From: JAGQPD01 sp020426865
GTDB taxonomy: Bacteria; Planctomycetota; Planctomycetia; Pirellulales; Pirellulaceae
Direction: 5' to 3'
Length of the DNA: 64,000 bases
Assembly (NCBI GenBank): GCA_041399065.1
Contig: JAWKTN010000007.1
Coordinates: forward strand, 491,300-555,299
The notes under the pieces were generated by a model. The model had not been told where the DNA came from, searched no databases, and worked only from the letters and a program-made list of their open reading frames with translations. How positions within the stretch are numbered: position 1 is the stretch's first letter; each line of letters starts with the position of its first letter. The translations under genes were made by a program, and so were the position numbers. Positions 26,347 through 34,578 of this stretch are shown piece after piece.

Positions 26347-26374
26347 TGACTTTGTGATATTATTCACAAAGTCA
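26347..26374. promoter_or_regulatory. Rex/CRP-like operator in front of nuoA
   Basis: A perfect inverted repeat: TGACTTTGTGA at 26347-26357, TATTAT, then TCACAAAGTCA at 26364-26374. The inner 18 bases match the Rex redox-repressor consensus TTGTGAAnnnnTTCACAA with one change (T for A at position 7). They also match the CRP-family consensus TGTGA-N6-TCACA. It ends 36 bases before the nuoA start, so a bound protein would cover or abut the promoter. It lies 225 bases from the divergent M20 peptidase gene. Confidence 0.6.
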
Positions 26375-26410
26375 TGCCGAGAAGTATAACTCCATGGTTG
26401 GAAACGTCTT

Positions 26411-26818
26411 ATGAATGCCACGCTGGTCGCCATTCTCCCGATCTTCCTGTTTGCCCTGTGCGCGCTCGCCCTGCCGGTCGGAATGCTCATTTTGGGGGGT
26501 GTGCTTGGGCCCAAAAGGCAGGGGCAAGTGAAGCAGATGCCGTATGAGAGTGGGATGGATCCGTTGCACGATACACGGCGGCGATTCGACGTGCGGTTTC
26601 ATTTGGTGGCGATTGCGTTTTTGATCTTTGATGTGGAGTTGTTATTTATCTATCCGTGGGCGGTGGCGAGTCGGCATCCGGCAGGGGTGGATGCGGCGGT
26701 TGGAGGTGGATGGGTTTCTGGGCGGGGGCTGGTATTTGCTGGGGTTTTGTTTTTTATGGCGTTGGTCGTCGCGGGTTTGGTTTACGAGTGGCGTCGGGGG
26801 GTACTGCGATGGCGATAG
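26411..26818 (+). CDS. nuoA: NADH-quinone oxidoreductase subunit A
   Basis: Membrane subunit of respiratory complex I, 135 aa with three transmembrane helices, the usual layout. The loop QMPYESGMDPLHDTRRRFDVRFHL and the FDVEL motif, important for coupling, are present. It opens the nuo operon; its last 10 bases overlap the start of nuoB. Confidence 0.93.
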   Translation: MNATLVAILPIFLFALCALALPVGMLILGGVLGPKRQGQVKQMPYESGMDPLHDTRRRFDVRFHLVAIAFLIFDVELLFIYPWAVASRHPAGVDAAVGGGWVSGRGLVFAGVLFFMALVVAGLVYEWRRGVLRWR

Positions 26819-27387
26819 AGTTACCGGACAACGTGATGGTCAGCAAGTTGGATCAGTTGGCCAGTTGGTGTCGGAAGAACAGTTTGTGGCCGATGCCATT
26901 TGCCACAGCTTGTTGTGGGATTGAGTTGATGGCGACGGGGGCGAGTCGGCATGATTTGGCGCGGTTTGGAGCGGAGGTATTTCGATTTAGTCCCCGGCAA
27001 TGTGACTTGATGATTGTGGCGGGGCGGGTGGTGATGAAGATGTTGCCGGTATTGCAAAGGATCTGGCAGCAGATGCACGAGCCGAAATGGTGCATATCGA
27101 TGGGGGCGTGTGCTTCGACGGGTGGAGTTTTTGACACGTATGCGGTGGTGCAGGGGATTGATCGATTCATACCGGTAGACATGTACGTACCGGGGTGTCC
27201 GCCGCGGCCGGAGCAGTTGATTCAAGCGATCATCGACCTGCAGGACAAGATTCAGAATGAGGGGACGATATTAGGGCAGGAGTTCGACATGGCATCGCGG
27301 CAGCAGCCGAAGCGTGCGTTAGTGGAGTTGCCGGTGTTAGGGCAATCGCCAACGTTTGTTCGACCTCCGTTGGAAGTTCGTCGATAG
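26809..27387 (+). CDS. nuoB: NADH-quinone oxidoreductase subunit B
   Basis: Peripheral-arm subunit carrying cluster N2, the last iron-sulfur centre before ubiquinone. The 192-aa sequence has all four ligands: adjacent Cys in ATACCGIELM, Cys in SMGACAS and Cys in VPGCPPRPE. The ATG at 26809 lies inside nuoA; the frame is open further upstream, but that part is the nuoA coding region. The C-terminal about 30 residues after DMASRQQPKR are a variable tail. Confidence 0.95.
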   Translation: MAIELPDNVMVSKLDQLASWCRKNSLWPMPFATACCGIELMATGASRHDLARFGAEVFRFSPRQCDLMIVAGRVVMKMLPVLQRIWQQMHEPKWCISMGACASTGGVFDTYAVVQGIDRFIPVDMYVPGCPPRPEQLIQAIIDLQDKIQNEGTILGQEFDMASRQQPKRALVELPVLGQSPTFVRPPLEVRR

Positions 27388-27450
27388 GTCGAGAGCAAAA
27401 CAGTAGGACGCGAAGCTGACGCGGTGCGCGGTCAGCGTAGGGGGGGTGGG

Positions 27451-27948
27451 ATGATTACTGGACGTGCGGTCGACGCCTTGACCGCTCGATTTCCCGGCGT
27501 GCAGTCTGACGAATTCCGCGGTCAAGCTCGCGTTGTCGTCCATCCTGATTCGCTGCATGACGTGTTGGCATTTTTGCGGGACGAGCATCAGTTCCAGCTG
27601 CTGATTGACATCACCTGTGTCGATTATCTGCATTATCGTGATGCGACGGACCGGTATGGCCTGGTCTATCTCTTGGCGACTCTCGAGCAAGGGGCACGTG
27701 TGACCGTGCGAACGTGGCTCAACGACCCCGACCCCGTGATCGCGACGGTGACGGATTTGTGGTCGGGAGCGGATTGGCTGGAGCGCGAAGTATGGGACAT
27801 GTTTGGGATCGTATTTGTCGGGCATCCCGATTTGCGGCGGATCCTGTTGCCTGACCAGTTCACGTCGCATCCCTTGCGTAAGGACTACCCGCTGCAGGGG
27901 CGTGGGGAACGGCACAATTTTACCGCGATCCGACGCGGGGAAGCGTAA
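27451..27948 (+). CDS. nuoC: NADH-quinone oxidoreductase subunit C
   Basis: The 30-kDa-type subunit of the peripheral arm, 165 aa. The family signature ERE-WDMFGI-F-GHPDLRRILLPD (about residues 110-130) and HPLRKDYPL are seen. ATG at 27451 follows a strong GGGGGGTGGG. It is separate from nuoD, unlike the fused NuoCD of Escherichia coli. A 63-base gap separates it from nuoB, longer than the overlaps seen elsewhere in this operon. Confidence 0.93.
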   Translation: MITGRAVDALTARFPGVQSDEFRGQARVVVHPDSLHDVLAFLRDEHQFQLLIDITCVDYLHYRDATDRYGLVYLLATLEQGARVTVRTWLNDPDPVIATVTDLWSGADWLEREVWDMFGIVFVGHPDLRRILLPDQFTSHPLRKDYPLQGRGERHNFTAIRRGEA

Positions 27949-27972
27949 TCCGGAAAGGGGACGATAGCCAAC

Positions 27973-29193
27973 ATGCCGCTCACGATCGCATCCGCCGAAT
28001 CGGCACATCAAGACGAACGCGACTATCTCTGGACGCTCAATTTCGGCCCCCAGCACCCAGCAACGCACACGACGTTGCGGTTGGTATTGAAGTTGGATGG
28101 TGAGCGAGTGGTCGATGCGGTACCCGACATTGGCTATCTCCATTCCGGGTTTGAGAAGATCGGCGAACATCTGGACTACAACCAGTACGTCACCGTCACC
28201 GACCGGATGAACTACATTTCGCCGATGGCAAACAATGTGGCATGGCACGGTGCCGTTGAACAGCTGATGGGCATCGAACTGACTCGACGCTGCCAATACA
28301 TCCGTGTCATCATCTCCGAATTGGCGCGCATTAGCGACCACTTGCTGTGTGTTGGCGCCATGGGCCTGGACACGGGAGCCTTTACGTTCTTTTTGTATGG
28401 TTTCTACCAGCGCGAACGGATATATGACATCTTTGAGTCGTTGTGCGGCGCGCGGTTCACCAACAGCTACACGCGAGTTGGCGGCGTCATGCACGATATG
28501 ACTCCTCTGACCATCCAAAAAATCCGCGACTTTCTCCACGATTTTCCCAAGACTTTGGATGACATGGAGCGACTGCTCAATCGTAATCGCATCTTCGTCG
28601 ATCGCACGAAAGATGTCGGCGTACTCACGCGCGACGAAGCCATCCAGCGTTGCACGAGCGGCCCCATTGCCCGTGCCAGTGGCGTGACACGTGATTTGCG
28701 CAAGGATGAACCGTATCTGGCGTATGCCGATTTCGATTTCCGCGTCTGTTGTGCGCAGGCCGGTGACTGCTTTGCCCGCTACTACGTCCGCATGGCGGAG
28801 ATGCATGAAAGCCTGAAGATTCTTCAGCAGGCGATCGAGAACCTCCCTGCCGGTCCGGTTAACGTCGGGATCGACGAACGGGCGCACCTGCCAGACAAGA
28901 GCCAGGTCTACCAAACGATCGAAGGGACAATCACGCATTTTGAAATGGTGATGAACAACCGCGGAATCAAGGTGCCATCCGACGAAGCGTACGGGGCGGT
29001 CGAAGCGCCCAACGGCGAATTGGGGTTCTACGTCGTCGGCGATGGTTCCGATGTCGCCTATCGCGCCCGCTGCCGTCCCCCTTCCTTCATTCACTTTGCT
29101 ACGTTCCCCCACCTCATTCGCGGCCATACGCTCAGCGACGTCGTGGCCGTTCTGGGAAGTCTCAACATCATCGCTGCGGAACTGGATCGGTAA
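27973..29193 (+). CDS. nuoD: NADH-quinone oxidoreductase subunit D
   Basis: The 49-kDa subunit, which forms the quinone pocket together with NuoB. The 406-aa protein has LNFGPQHPATHTTLRLVL, the His-x-x-x-x-His region (HSGFEKIGEH), LARISDHLL, GARFTNSYTRVGG and the late APNGELGFYVVGDGS segment followed by RPPSFIHF. The length fits stand-alone NuoD. It starts 24 bases after nuoC. Confidence 0.95.
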   Translation: MPLTIASAESAHQDERDYLWTLNFGPQHPATHTTLRLVLKLDGERVVDAVPDIGYLHSGFEKIGEHLDYNQYVTVTDRMNYISPMANNVAWHGAVEQLMGIELTRRCQYIRVIISELARISDHLLCVGAMGLDTGAFTFFLYGFYQRERIYDIFESLCGARFTNSYTRVGGVMHDMTPLTIQKIRDFLHDFPKTLDDMERLLNRNRIFVDRTKDVGVLTRDEAIQRCTSGPIARASGVTRDLRKDEPYLAYADFDFRVCCAQAGDCFARYYVRMAEMHESLKILQQAIENLPAGPVNVGIDERAHLPDKSQVYQTIEGTITHFEMVMNNRGIKVPSDEAYGAVEAPNGELGFYVVGDGSDVAYRARCRPPSFIHFATFPHLIRGHTLSDVVAVLGSLNIIAAELDR

Positions 29194-29200
29194 GTTAACG

Positions 29201-29752
29201 ATGAACACGACAACCATTTCGACCGATGGCCCGGTGCTGACGCCCGCGATGGTGGAGCAGATCAAGGCGTTTTTTCCGCGTTACCCCTCCCGGCAAGCGG
29301 TGACTTTACCGGCGCTACATGTCGTCAACGAACATTTGCGGCACGTGCCGTTGCAGGCCGTCGTGGAGATTGCCGAGTTGCTCGAATTGGCACCGGCTCA
29401 GGTACAGGACACGCTCAGCTTCTACGGCTTCTTTAAGCAAGACGCCCCCCACGGCGAAACTCGAGCTTGGGTCTGTCGCTCTGTCAGTTGTGCCATTCGC
29501 GGCGGCGAAGCGGTGCTCGATCACATGTGCCAGCGGCTCGGCATTCATCCGGGCGATACCACCGATGACGGAAAACTGACGCTGGAATTCGGCGAATGCC
29601 TGGGAGCCTGCGAGTTTGCCCCCTGTATGCTCGCTGGTGACGATTTGGTGAAGAACTTGGACGAACTTAGCGCCGACAAATTTCTCGATACACTGGGGGT
29701 CGCGCCCTCGTCCAAAAAGAACAAGCCGTCGCTTACCGACGAGAAGAAATAG
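29201..29752 (+). CDS. nuoE: NADH-quinone oxidoreductase subunit E
   Basis: The 24-kDa-type subunit of the NADH-oxidising module with cluster N1a. The 183-aa protein starts at the ATG at 29201, eight bases after the nuoD stop. The [2Fe-2S] thioredoxin-like domain has its four Cys: Cys-x4-Cys (CRSVSC) and Cys-x3-Cys (CLGAC). The tail after FLDTLGVAPSSKKNKPS is short and Lys-rich. Its presence together with nuoF and nuoG means that this complex can take electrons from NADH. Confidence 0.93.
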   Translation: MNTTTISTDGPVLTPAMVEQIKAFFPRYPSRQAVTLPALHVVNEHLRHVPLQAVVEIAELLELAPAQVQDTLSFYGFFKQDAPHGETRAWVCRSVSCAIRGGEAVLDHMCQRLGIHPGDTTDDGKLTLEFGECLGACEFAPCMLAGDDLVKNLDELSADKFLDTLGVAPSSKKNKPSLTDEKK

Positions 29753-29766
29753 GAAGAGGACAAACT

Positions 29767-31140
29767 GTGGCCGAATATTACGAGCCGGTGTTGCTGGCGC
29801 AAGTCGGTAAACCCGATAGTCATACCCGAGCGGTCTACGAACAAGCCGGTGGGTACCGGGCACTCCGAAAGGCGCTCACCGAAATGTCGCCGCTGGATGT
29901 GATCGAAGAAGTGAAGACCAGTCGGCTGCGCGGTCGCGGCGGTGCAGGGTTTCCCACTGGGTTGAAATGGACCTTTCTCCCCAAAGACCATCCAGGTCCG
30001 ATCTATTTCTGTCTGAACGCTGACGAAAGCGAACCCGGAACATTCAACAACCGGATCATCATGGAAGACGATCCCCATCAGATGTTGGAAGGTCTGATCA
30101 TCAGCTCCTACGCCACTCGGGCCACGACGGCGTACATCTACATGCGGTTTGAGTATCCGCTCGCCTATCGGCGGATGCAGGCGGCGATCGATGAGTGCTA
30201 TGCGGCTGGTTATTTGGGAAAGGATATCTTGGGGAGTGGTTACAGTCTGGACATCTACATTCACCGTGGTGCCGCGGCTTACATCTGTGGTGAAGAGACG
30301 GGGCTGATCGAAAGCCTGGAGGGGAAACGCGCCTGGCCGCGTATAAAGCCGCCGTTTCCGGCTGTGGAGGGGGTATTTCGCAAGCCAACCGTCGTAAACA
30401 ACGTCGAAACCTGTGCCTGCGTGACACACATTATTGCTCGGGGCGCCGCCTGGTTTCAATCGATTGGTGTGTCGCCCGATCCCAACAATCCACGTGATGC
30501 CGGCAGTCTTGGCCCTAAGCTGTACTGTCTGAGTGGGCACATCGAAAAACCGGGGTGCTACGAAGCTCCGTTGGGAATTACGGTCCAGCAATTGATCGAC
30601 CGATTTGGTGGCGGAATCTGGAAGGGTCGGAAGGCGAAAGCTGCCATTCCCGGTGGCATTAGCATGGGATTGTTGCGGGCCGACGAATTCGATTGCCCAT
30701 TGGATTTCAATGGTCCCAGCAAGTACGGCTGTCTGGGCTTGGGAACCGCCGCGGTCGTGGTACTGGACGAAACGGTCAGCATCGTCGACTTTCTCCACAA
30801 CAGTGCTCGATTCTTCGCCCACGAAAGTTGCGGACAGTGCACTCCGTGTCGGGAGGGGACGAGTTGGGCGTTGAAGATCCTGGAACGGATCAAGGTTGGC
30901 CGCGGTCGATTGGTGGACCTCGACTTGTTACTTGAAATCGGCGACACGATCGGGATCATGCCGGGAACGACGATCTGCGGTTTGGCGGACGGAGCGGCAT
31001 GGCCGCTGAAAAACGCGATTCGGAAGTTCCGTGACGAGTTCGAGACCTACATTCGTGAATCGAATCCCGGCGGTTACGGCGACACGACGCCGGTACCGTC
31101 GCTGTCGCTTCAGGAACTGACGCTGCTTGGTAGCCACTAA
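29767..31140 (+). CDS. nuoF: NADH-quinone oxidoreductase subunit F
   Basis: The 51-kDa subunit that binds NADH and FMN and carries cluster N3. The 457-aa protein starts at the GTG at 29767. Seen: the Gly-rich NADH/FMN loop LRGRGGAGFPTGLKW, NADESEPGTFNNR (FMN site), YICGEETGLIESLEG, and the [4Fe-4S] motif ESCGQCTPCREG with its later Cys in PGTTICGLADG. All are intact. Confidence 0.95.
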   Translation: MAEYYEPVLLAQVGKPDSHTRAVYEQAGGYRALRKALTEMSPLDVIEEVKTSRLRGRGGAGFPTGLKWTFLPKDHPGPIYFCLNADESEPGTFNNRIIMEDDPHQMLEGLIISSYATRATTAYIYMRFEYPLAYRRMQAAIDECYAAGYLGKDILGSGYSLDIYIHRGAAAYICGEETGLIESLEGKRAWPRIKPPFPAVEGVFRKPTVVNNVETCACVTHIIARGAAWFQSIGVSPDPNNPRDAGSLGPKLYCLSGHIEKPGCYEAPLGITVQQLIDRFGGGIWKGRKAKAAIPGGISMGLLRADEFDCPLDFNGPSKYGCLGLGTAAVVVLDETVSIVDFLHNSARFFAHESCGQCTPCREGTSWALKILERIKVGRGRLVDLDLLLEIGDTIGIMPGTTICGLADGAAWPLKNAIRKFRDEFETYIRESNPGGYGDTTPVPSLSLQELTLLGSH

Positions 31141-31158
31141 CGAAAAGAATCTTGCATC

Positions 31159-32784
31159 ATGCCAACTGTAATCGTCAATGGACAAGAGATTGAGATCGGG
31201 GCCAACGAGCGGCTGAACGGCATTCAGGTTGCGCGGCGGGCGGGGGTGGATGTGCCGCATTATTGTTGGCATCCCGGGTTGTCTGTCGTTGCCAGTTGCC
31301 GCATGTGCCTCGTCGAAACGGGCCGCCGCGATCCGGAGACGGGGCAGATTTCGATGCTTCCGAAAGTGGTGCCGGCTTGCCAGACCCCGGCGACCGACAA
31401 CACCGTCTTTGTTACGGACAGTGACAACGTGAAGGCCGCTCGGGCGATGGTGGAGGAGGACCTGCTGATTCGTCATCCGATCGATTGTCCGATTTGCGAC
31501 AAGGCAGGCGAATGTTACCTGCAGGACTATCATTTCGAACACGGGCGCGCCGAACGGCGGGCTGATCTGAAGCCGTTTACGAGCCGTCGCCGCGACATGG
31601 GAGACACCGTCACCCTGTTCGTCGACCGTTGCGTGATGTGTACGCGTTGCGTCCGGTTCACGCGTGAGATCACGGGGACCGCGGAACTGATGGTGATCAA
31701 CCGCGGCGCGCATGAAGAGATCGATGTTTTTCCGAATCATCCGTTGTCCAACAAGATGAGCGGCAACGTTGTCGATCTCTGCCCAGTGGGGGCCTTGGGG
31801 GATCGTGATTTTCTCTATTCGCAACGTGTATGGTTCATGAAAAAACACGAAGGGGTGTGTGCGGGGTGCGCCACCGGATGCTCCACTTACGTGGAAGAGA
31901 ATCAGGATCAGATCTATCGACTGAAGCCACGAGAGAACCCGCATGTCAACAAGTGGTGGATGTGTGACGAAGGTCGATATGGTTTCAAGCACATCCACAG
32001 CGAGCATCGCGAATTGTTGCCGCGTCGGCTGGGGGACAATGGAGAGTATGGAACGGCGGATTGGTCGACCCTTACCGGATCGCTGATGGCCGATTTGCAG
32101 CGGGCAGGGCGGCTGGCGGCATTGGTGTCACCGCATTTGACGGTTGAGGAAGCATACTTGTTGTGCAAGTTGATGCGCGAGATTGATCCCGAGGCGTTAT
32201 TGGCGGTGGGGCCGATTCCGGTCATCGGCAGCGACGAAGTTTTCCCCAACGGTTTCGCGATTCGTGCAGAAAAGTGTCCCAATCGTCGCGGGGTCGAGGC
32301 GATTGTCGCTGGTTTTAACCGCAGTGAAAGTGGTTGGCGTGACGTTTTGACGCAGGTCGCCAACGGAGCGGTCCAGGGGGTGTGGGTCAGCGGTGGATAC
32401 AAGCACGACTGGTGCGACGCAGCAACGGCCGACCAACTCTCTTCCGCGTCACTATTGGTCGTCCAAGATTTGTTTTCGTCGCCAGCCTGGGATGTGGCGA
32501 CGTACCAGTTGCCGGCAGCGGGGTTTGCAGAGAAGGATGGTTCGTTCGTCAACGTGGCGGATCGGTTGCAATCCTTCCGTTGGGCGATACGACCACCGTC
32601 GGGGGTGTTGCCCGAGGGCCATCTGTATTGGCGCATGTTGGGACGTAACGGACTGTATCGGTCGCGCGTCGTGCTGGATGAGATTGCACGCGACTTTATT
32701 TACTTCTCAGCGGCAATGGAACCTGTTCCAGCGGTTGGCGTGGACTTGAAAGTAAATCAGCTGGCGGGGGTTGCGGCATCATGA
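31159..32784 (+). CDS. nuoG: NADH-quinone oxidoreductase subunit G, short form
   Basis: The 75-kDa-type subunit that carries several iron-sulfur clusters. The 541-aa protein has the [2Fe-2S] ligands (HYCWHPGL, ASCRMCLVE), the N5-type site (His-x3-Cys in HPIDCPICDKAGEC), the N4-type site (CVMCTRC with later VDLCPVGAL) and an N7-like set (CAGCATGC, then Cys in KWWMCDEGR 27 residues on). The following molybdopterin-like domain is only about 270 residues, against some 600 in E. coli, so it is truncated but its reading frame is intact. Its last 4 bases overlap nuoH. Confidence 0.93.
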   Translation: MPTVIVNGQEIEIGANERLNGIQVARRAGVDVPHYCWHPGLSVVASCRMCLVETGRRDPETGQISMLPKVVPACQTPATDNTVFVTDSDNVKAARAMVEEDLLIRHPIDCPICDKAGECYLQDYHFEHGRAERRADLKPFTSRRRDMGDTVTLFVDRCVMCTRCVRFTREITGTAELMVINRGAHEEIDVFPNHPLSNKMSGNVVDLCPVGALGDRDFLYSQRVWFMKKHEGVCAGCATGCSTYVEENQDQIYRLKPRENPHVNKWWMCDEGRYGFKHIHSEHRELLPRRLGDNGEYGTADWSTLTGSLMADLQRAGRLAALVSPHLTVEEAYLLCKLMREIDPEALLAVGPIPVIGSDEVFPNGFAIRAEKCPNRRGVEAIVAGFNRSESGWRDVLTQVANGAVQGVWVSGGYKHDWCDAATADQLSSASLLVVQDLFSSPAWDVATYQLPAAGFAEKDGSFVNVADRLQSFRWAIRPPSGVLPEGHLYWRMLGRNGLYRSRVVLDEIARDFIYFSAAMEPVPAVGVDLKVNQLAGVAAS

Positions 32785-34007
32785 ATCAGGTGTTGATCGT
32801 AGCATTGGTGAAGATCGGCGTGTTGGTCGGTGGCATCATGACGGCTGCCGCTTACTTTGTGCTGTTGGAGCGGCGGGTTGCCGCGTGGATTCAGGATCGG
32901 CACGGTCCGAATCGGGTCGGCATTCCGCTGACGAAGATCCGGCTGTTTGGTTTGGGGCAACCGTTGGCGGACGGTTTGAAGATGATATTGAAAGAGGAGT
33001 ACACGCCAGCGCACGTTGACAAAAGGCTGTTTCTACTGGCGCCGATCGTGATTCTGACGGCCGCCTTGGCGGTGTACGCCGCAATCCCCTTTGGTGACAG
33101 GATACCGGCATTGCCCGGGGCCGGTATCGATGCGCCCATTTCGCTGATTGTCGCACCTCAATTGGACGTCGGTCTGATCTACATCTTTGCCTTGTCGAGC
33201 ATTGCCGTTTACGGAGTGATCCTCGGTGGTTGGGCGAGCAACAGCAAATATAGTTTCTTGGGAGGGTTGCGATCGAGCGCCCAGATGATCGCCTATGAGT
33301 TGCCCTTGGGTTTGGGGATTCTCGGGGTCGTCGTCGTTTCCTCCTCATTGCGTTTGGATGATATCATCAACGCGCAGGCCAGCAGTGGATTGTGGTTCGC
33401 GATTACTCAACCGTTGGGGTTCATGGTATTCGTCGTGGCGGCGTTTGCCGAGGCGGCTCGCTTGCCGTTTGACTTGCCAGAATGCGAACAAGAACTCGTG
33501 GGGGGATATCATACCGAATACGCCGGGATGAAATTGGTGTTATTCCTCGTAGCGGAATTCATTCACATGATCACCGCTTCGTTCCTGATCGCGATCATGT
33601 TCCTGGGCGGCTGGCACTTATGGGGAATCACGGGAACAGTTGACTCGCCGATTACCTGGTCTTTGGCAATCCTTCGAATCGCGGTCCTGATGGCCAAGAT
33701 TTTTGCGGTGATCTTTTTCTTCATGATGGTGCGTTGGACGTGGCCGCGTTTTCGCTTTGACCAGTTGATGTCCTTGGCGTGGAAAGTGATGCTGCCGTTG
33801 GGAATCGTCAATCTAGTGGCGGTGGCGGTACTGACGGAGATGGAGCATATCGGCTGGCTGGGTGCCCACGGCGCGATTTGGGTGTGTCTGGCCGGCTGGG
33901 CAGTGGCCCTGTTGGGATGGATGGGGGTGGCGATGATCGGTCCGTTGGTCACCGACAATCGACCACGGTTGGACATGCGCCCCTACGAAGTGGATCCGCA
34001 ACTGTAG
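32781..34007 (+). CDS. nuoH: NADH-quinone oxidoreductase subunit H
   Basis: Membrane subunit that contacts the quinone cavity. It has 408 aa with about eight transmembrane helices. Conserved stretches are seen: ERRVAAWIQDRHGPNRVG, QPLADGLKMILKEE, AEAARLPFDLPECEQELVGGYHTEYAGM and the Arg-rich RWTWPRFRFDQLM. The ATG overlaps the nuoG stop in an ATGA arrangement. Confidence 0.95.
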   Translation: MNQVLIVALVKIGVLVGGIMTAAAYFVLLERRVAAWIQDRHGPNRVGIPLTKIRLFGLGQPLADGLKMILKEEYTPAHVDKRLFLLAPIVILTAALAVYAAIPFGDRIPALPGAGIDAPISLIVAPQLDVGLIYIFALSSIAVYGVILGGWASNSKYSFLGGLRSSAQMIAYELPLGLGILGVVVVSSSLRLDDIINAQASSGLWFAITQPLGFMVFVVAAFAEAARLPFDLPECEQELVGGYHTEYAGMKLVLFLVAEFIHMITASFLIAIMFLGGWHLWGITGTVDSPITWSLAILRIAVLMAKIFAVIFFFMMVRWTWPRFRFDQLMSLAWKVMLPLGIVNLVAVAVLTEMEHIGWLGAHGAIWVCLAGWAVALLGWMGVAMIGPLVTDNRPRLDMRPYEVDPQL

Positions 34008-34023
34008 TAAGAAGGTGTTCACA

Positions 34024-34057
34024 ATCAATGAAAGTTGACGATCAATGAAAGTTGACG
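34024..34057 (+). repeat. 17-bp tandem duplication creating a mini-ORF before nuoI
   Basis: ATCAATGAAAGTTGACG occurs twice, at 34024-34040 and 34041-34057. The first ATG (34028) opens a six-codon frame, Met-Lys-Val-Asp-Asp-Gln, which stops at TGA 34046-34048, overlapping the nuoI ATG at 34045 by ATGA. The AGAAGG at 34010 sits 12 bases before the first ATG and too far from the second. Confidence 0.85.
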
Positions 34058-34578
34058 ATCCAAATATCAAGTGGGTGAGCGAGCCGCAGTTGGGGCTTGC
34101 CGGACGCATGTATTTGCCACTGATTGTCGGCGGTTTAACGACAACGGCGCGGCATTTGATCAGTCCCAAGGTCACGGTCAGCTATCCCGACCAAGAGCCG
34201 GAGATCAGCAATCCAGAGATCTACCGTGGCGTCCACCGGCTGAATCGCGATGGTCAAGGACGCGTCAAGTGCGTGGCATGTTTTCTGTGTGCCACGGCAT
34301 GTCCGGCACATTGCATCGACATTGTGGGAATCGAAAGCCCTTGGGAAGATCGTGAGAAATATCCGGAGAGTTTTACGATCGATGAGCTGCGGTGTATCTA
34401 CTGCGGGATGTGCGAAGAAGCGTGTCCCGTCGACGCGATCGAATTAACGAGCCTTTACAATCTGACCGGCCGCAGTCGCGAAGAAATGGTCTTCGATAAG
34501 GAAAAACTGCTCAGCGTCTACGACCAGACGAAGGATAAAGAGCCGATGCGGTCGCCACGGCTGGGAGGGACCGTATAA
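34045..34578 (+). CDS. nuoI: NADH-quinone oxidoreductase subunit I
   Basis: Ferredoxin-like subunit with clusters N6a and N6b, linking the peripheral arm to N2. The 177-aa protein has two complete [4Fe-4S] motifs: CVACFLCATACPAHC and CIYCGMCEEACPVDA. The start at the second copy of a duplicated leader is probably reached by re-initiation from the mini-ORF just upstream. The stop overlaps the nuoJ ATG (TAATG). Confidence 0.94.
   Translation: MKVDDPNIKWVSEPQLGLAGRMYLPLIVGGLTTTARHLISPKVTVSYPDQEPEISNPEIYRGVHRLNRDGQGRVKCVACFLCATACPAHCIDIVGIESPWEDREKYPESFTIDELRCIYCGMCEEACPVDAIELTSLYNLTGRSREEMVFDKEKLLSVYDQTKDKEPMRSPRLGGTV

Noticed and set aside
27337..29265. 642-codon open frame on the minus strand across nuoC and nuoD
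   Set aside because: It lies fully antisense to two clear complex I genes; its composition is that of a complement of coding DNA, and no family signature is seen.
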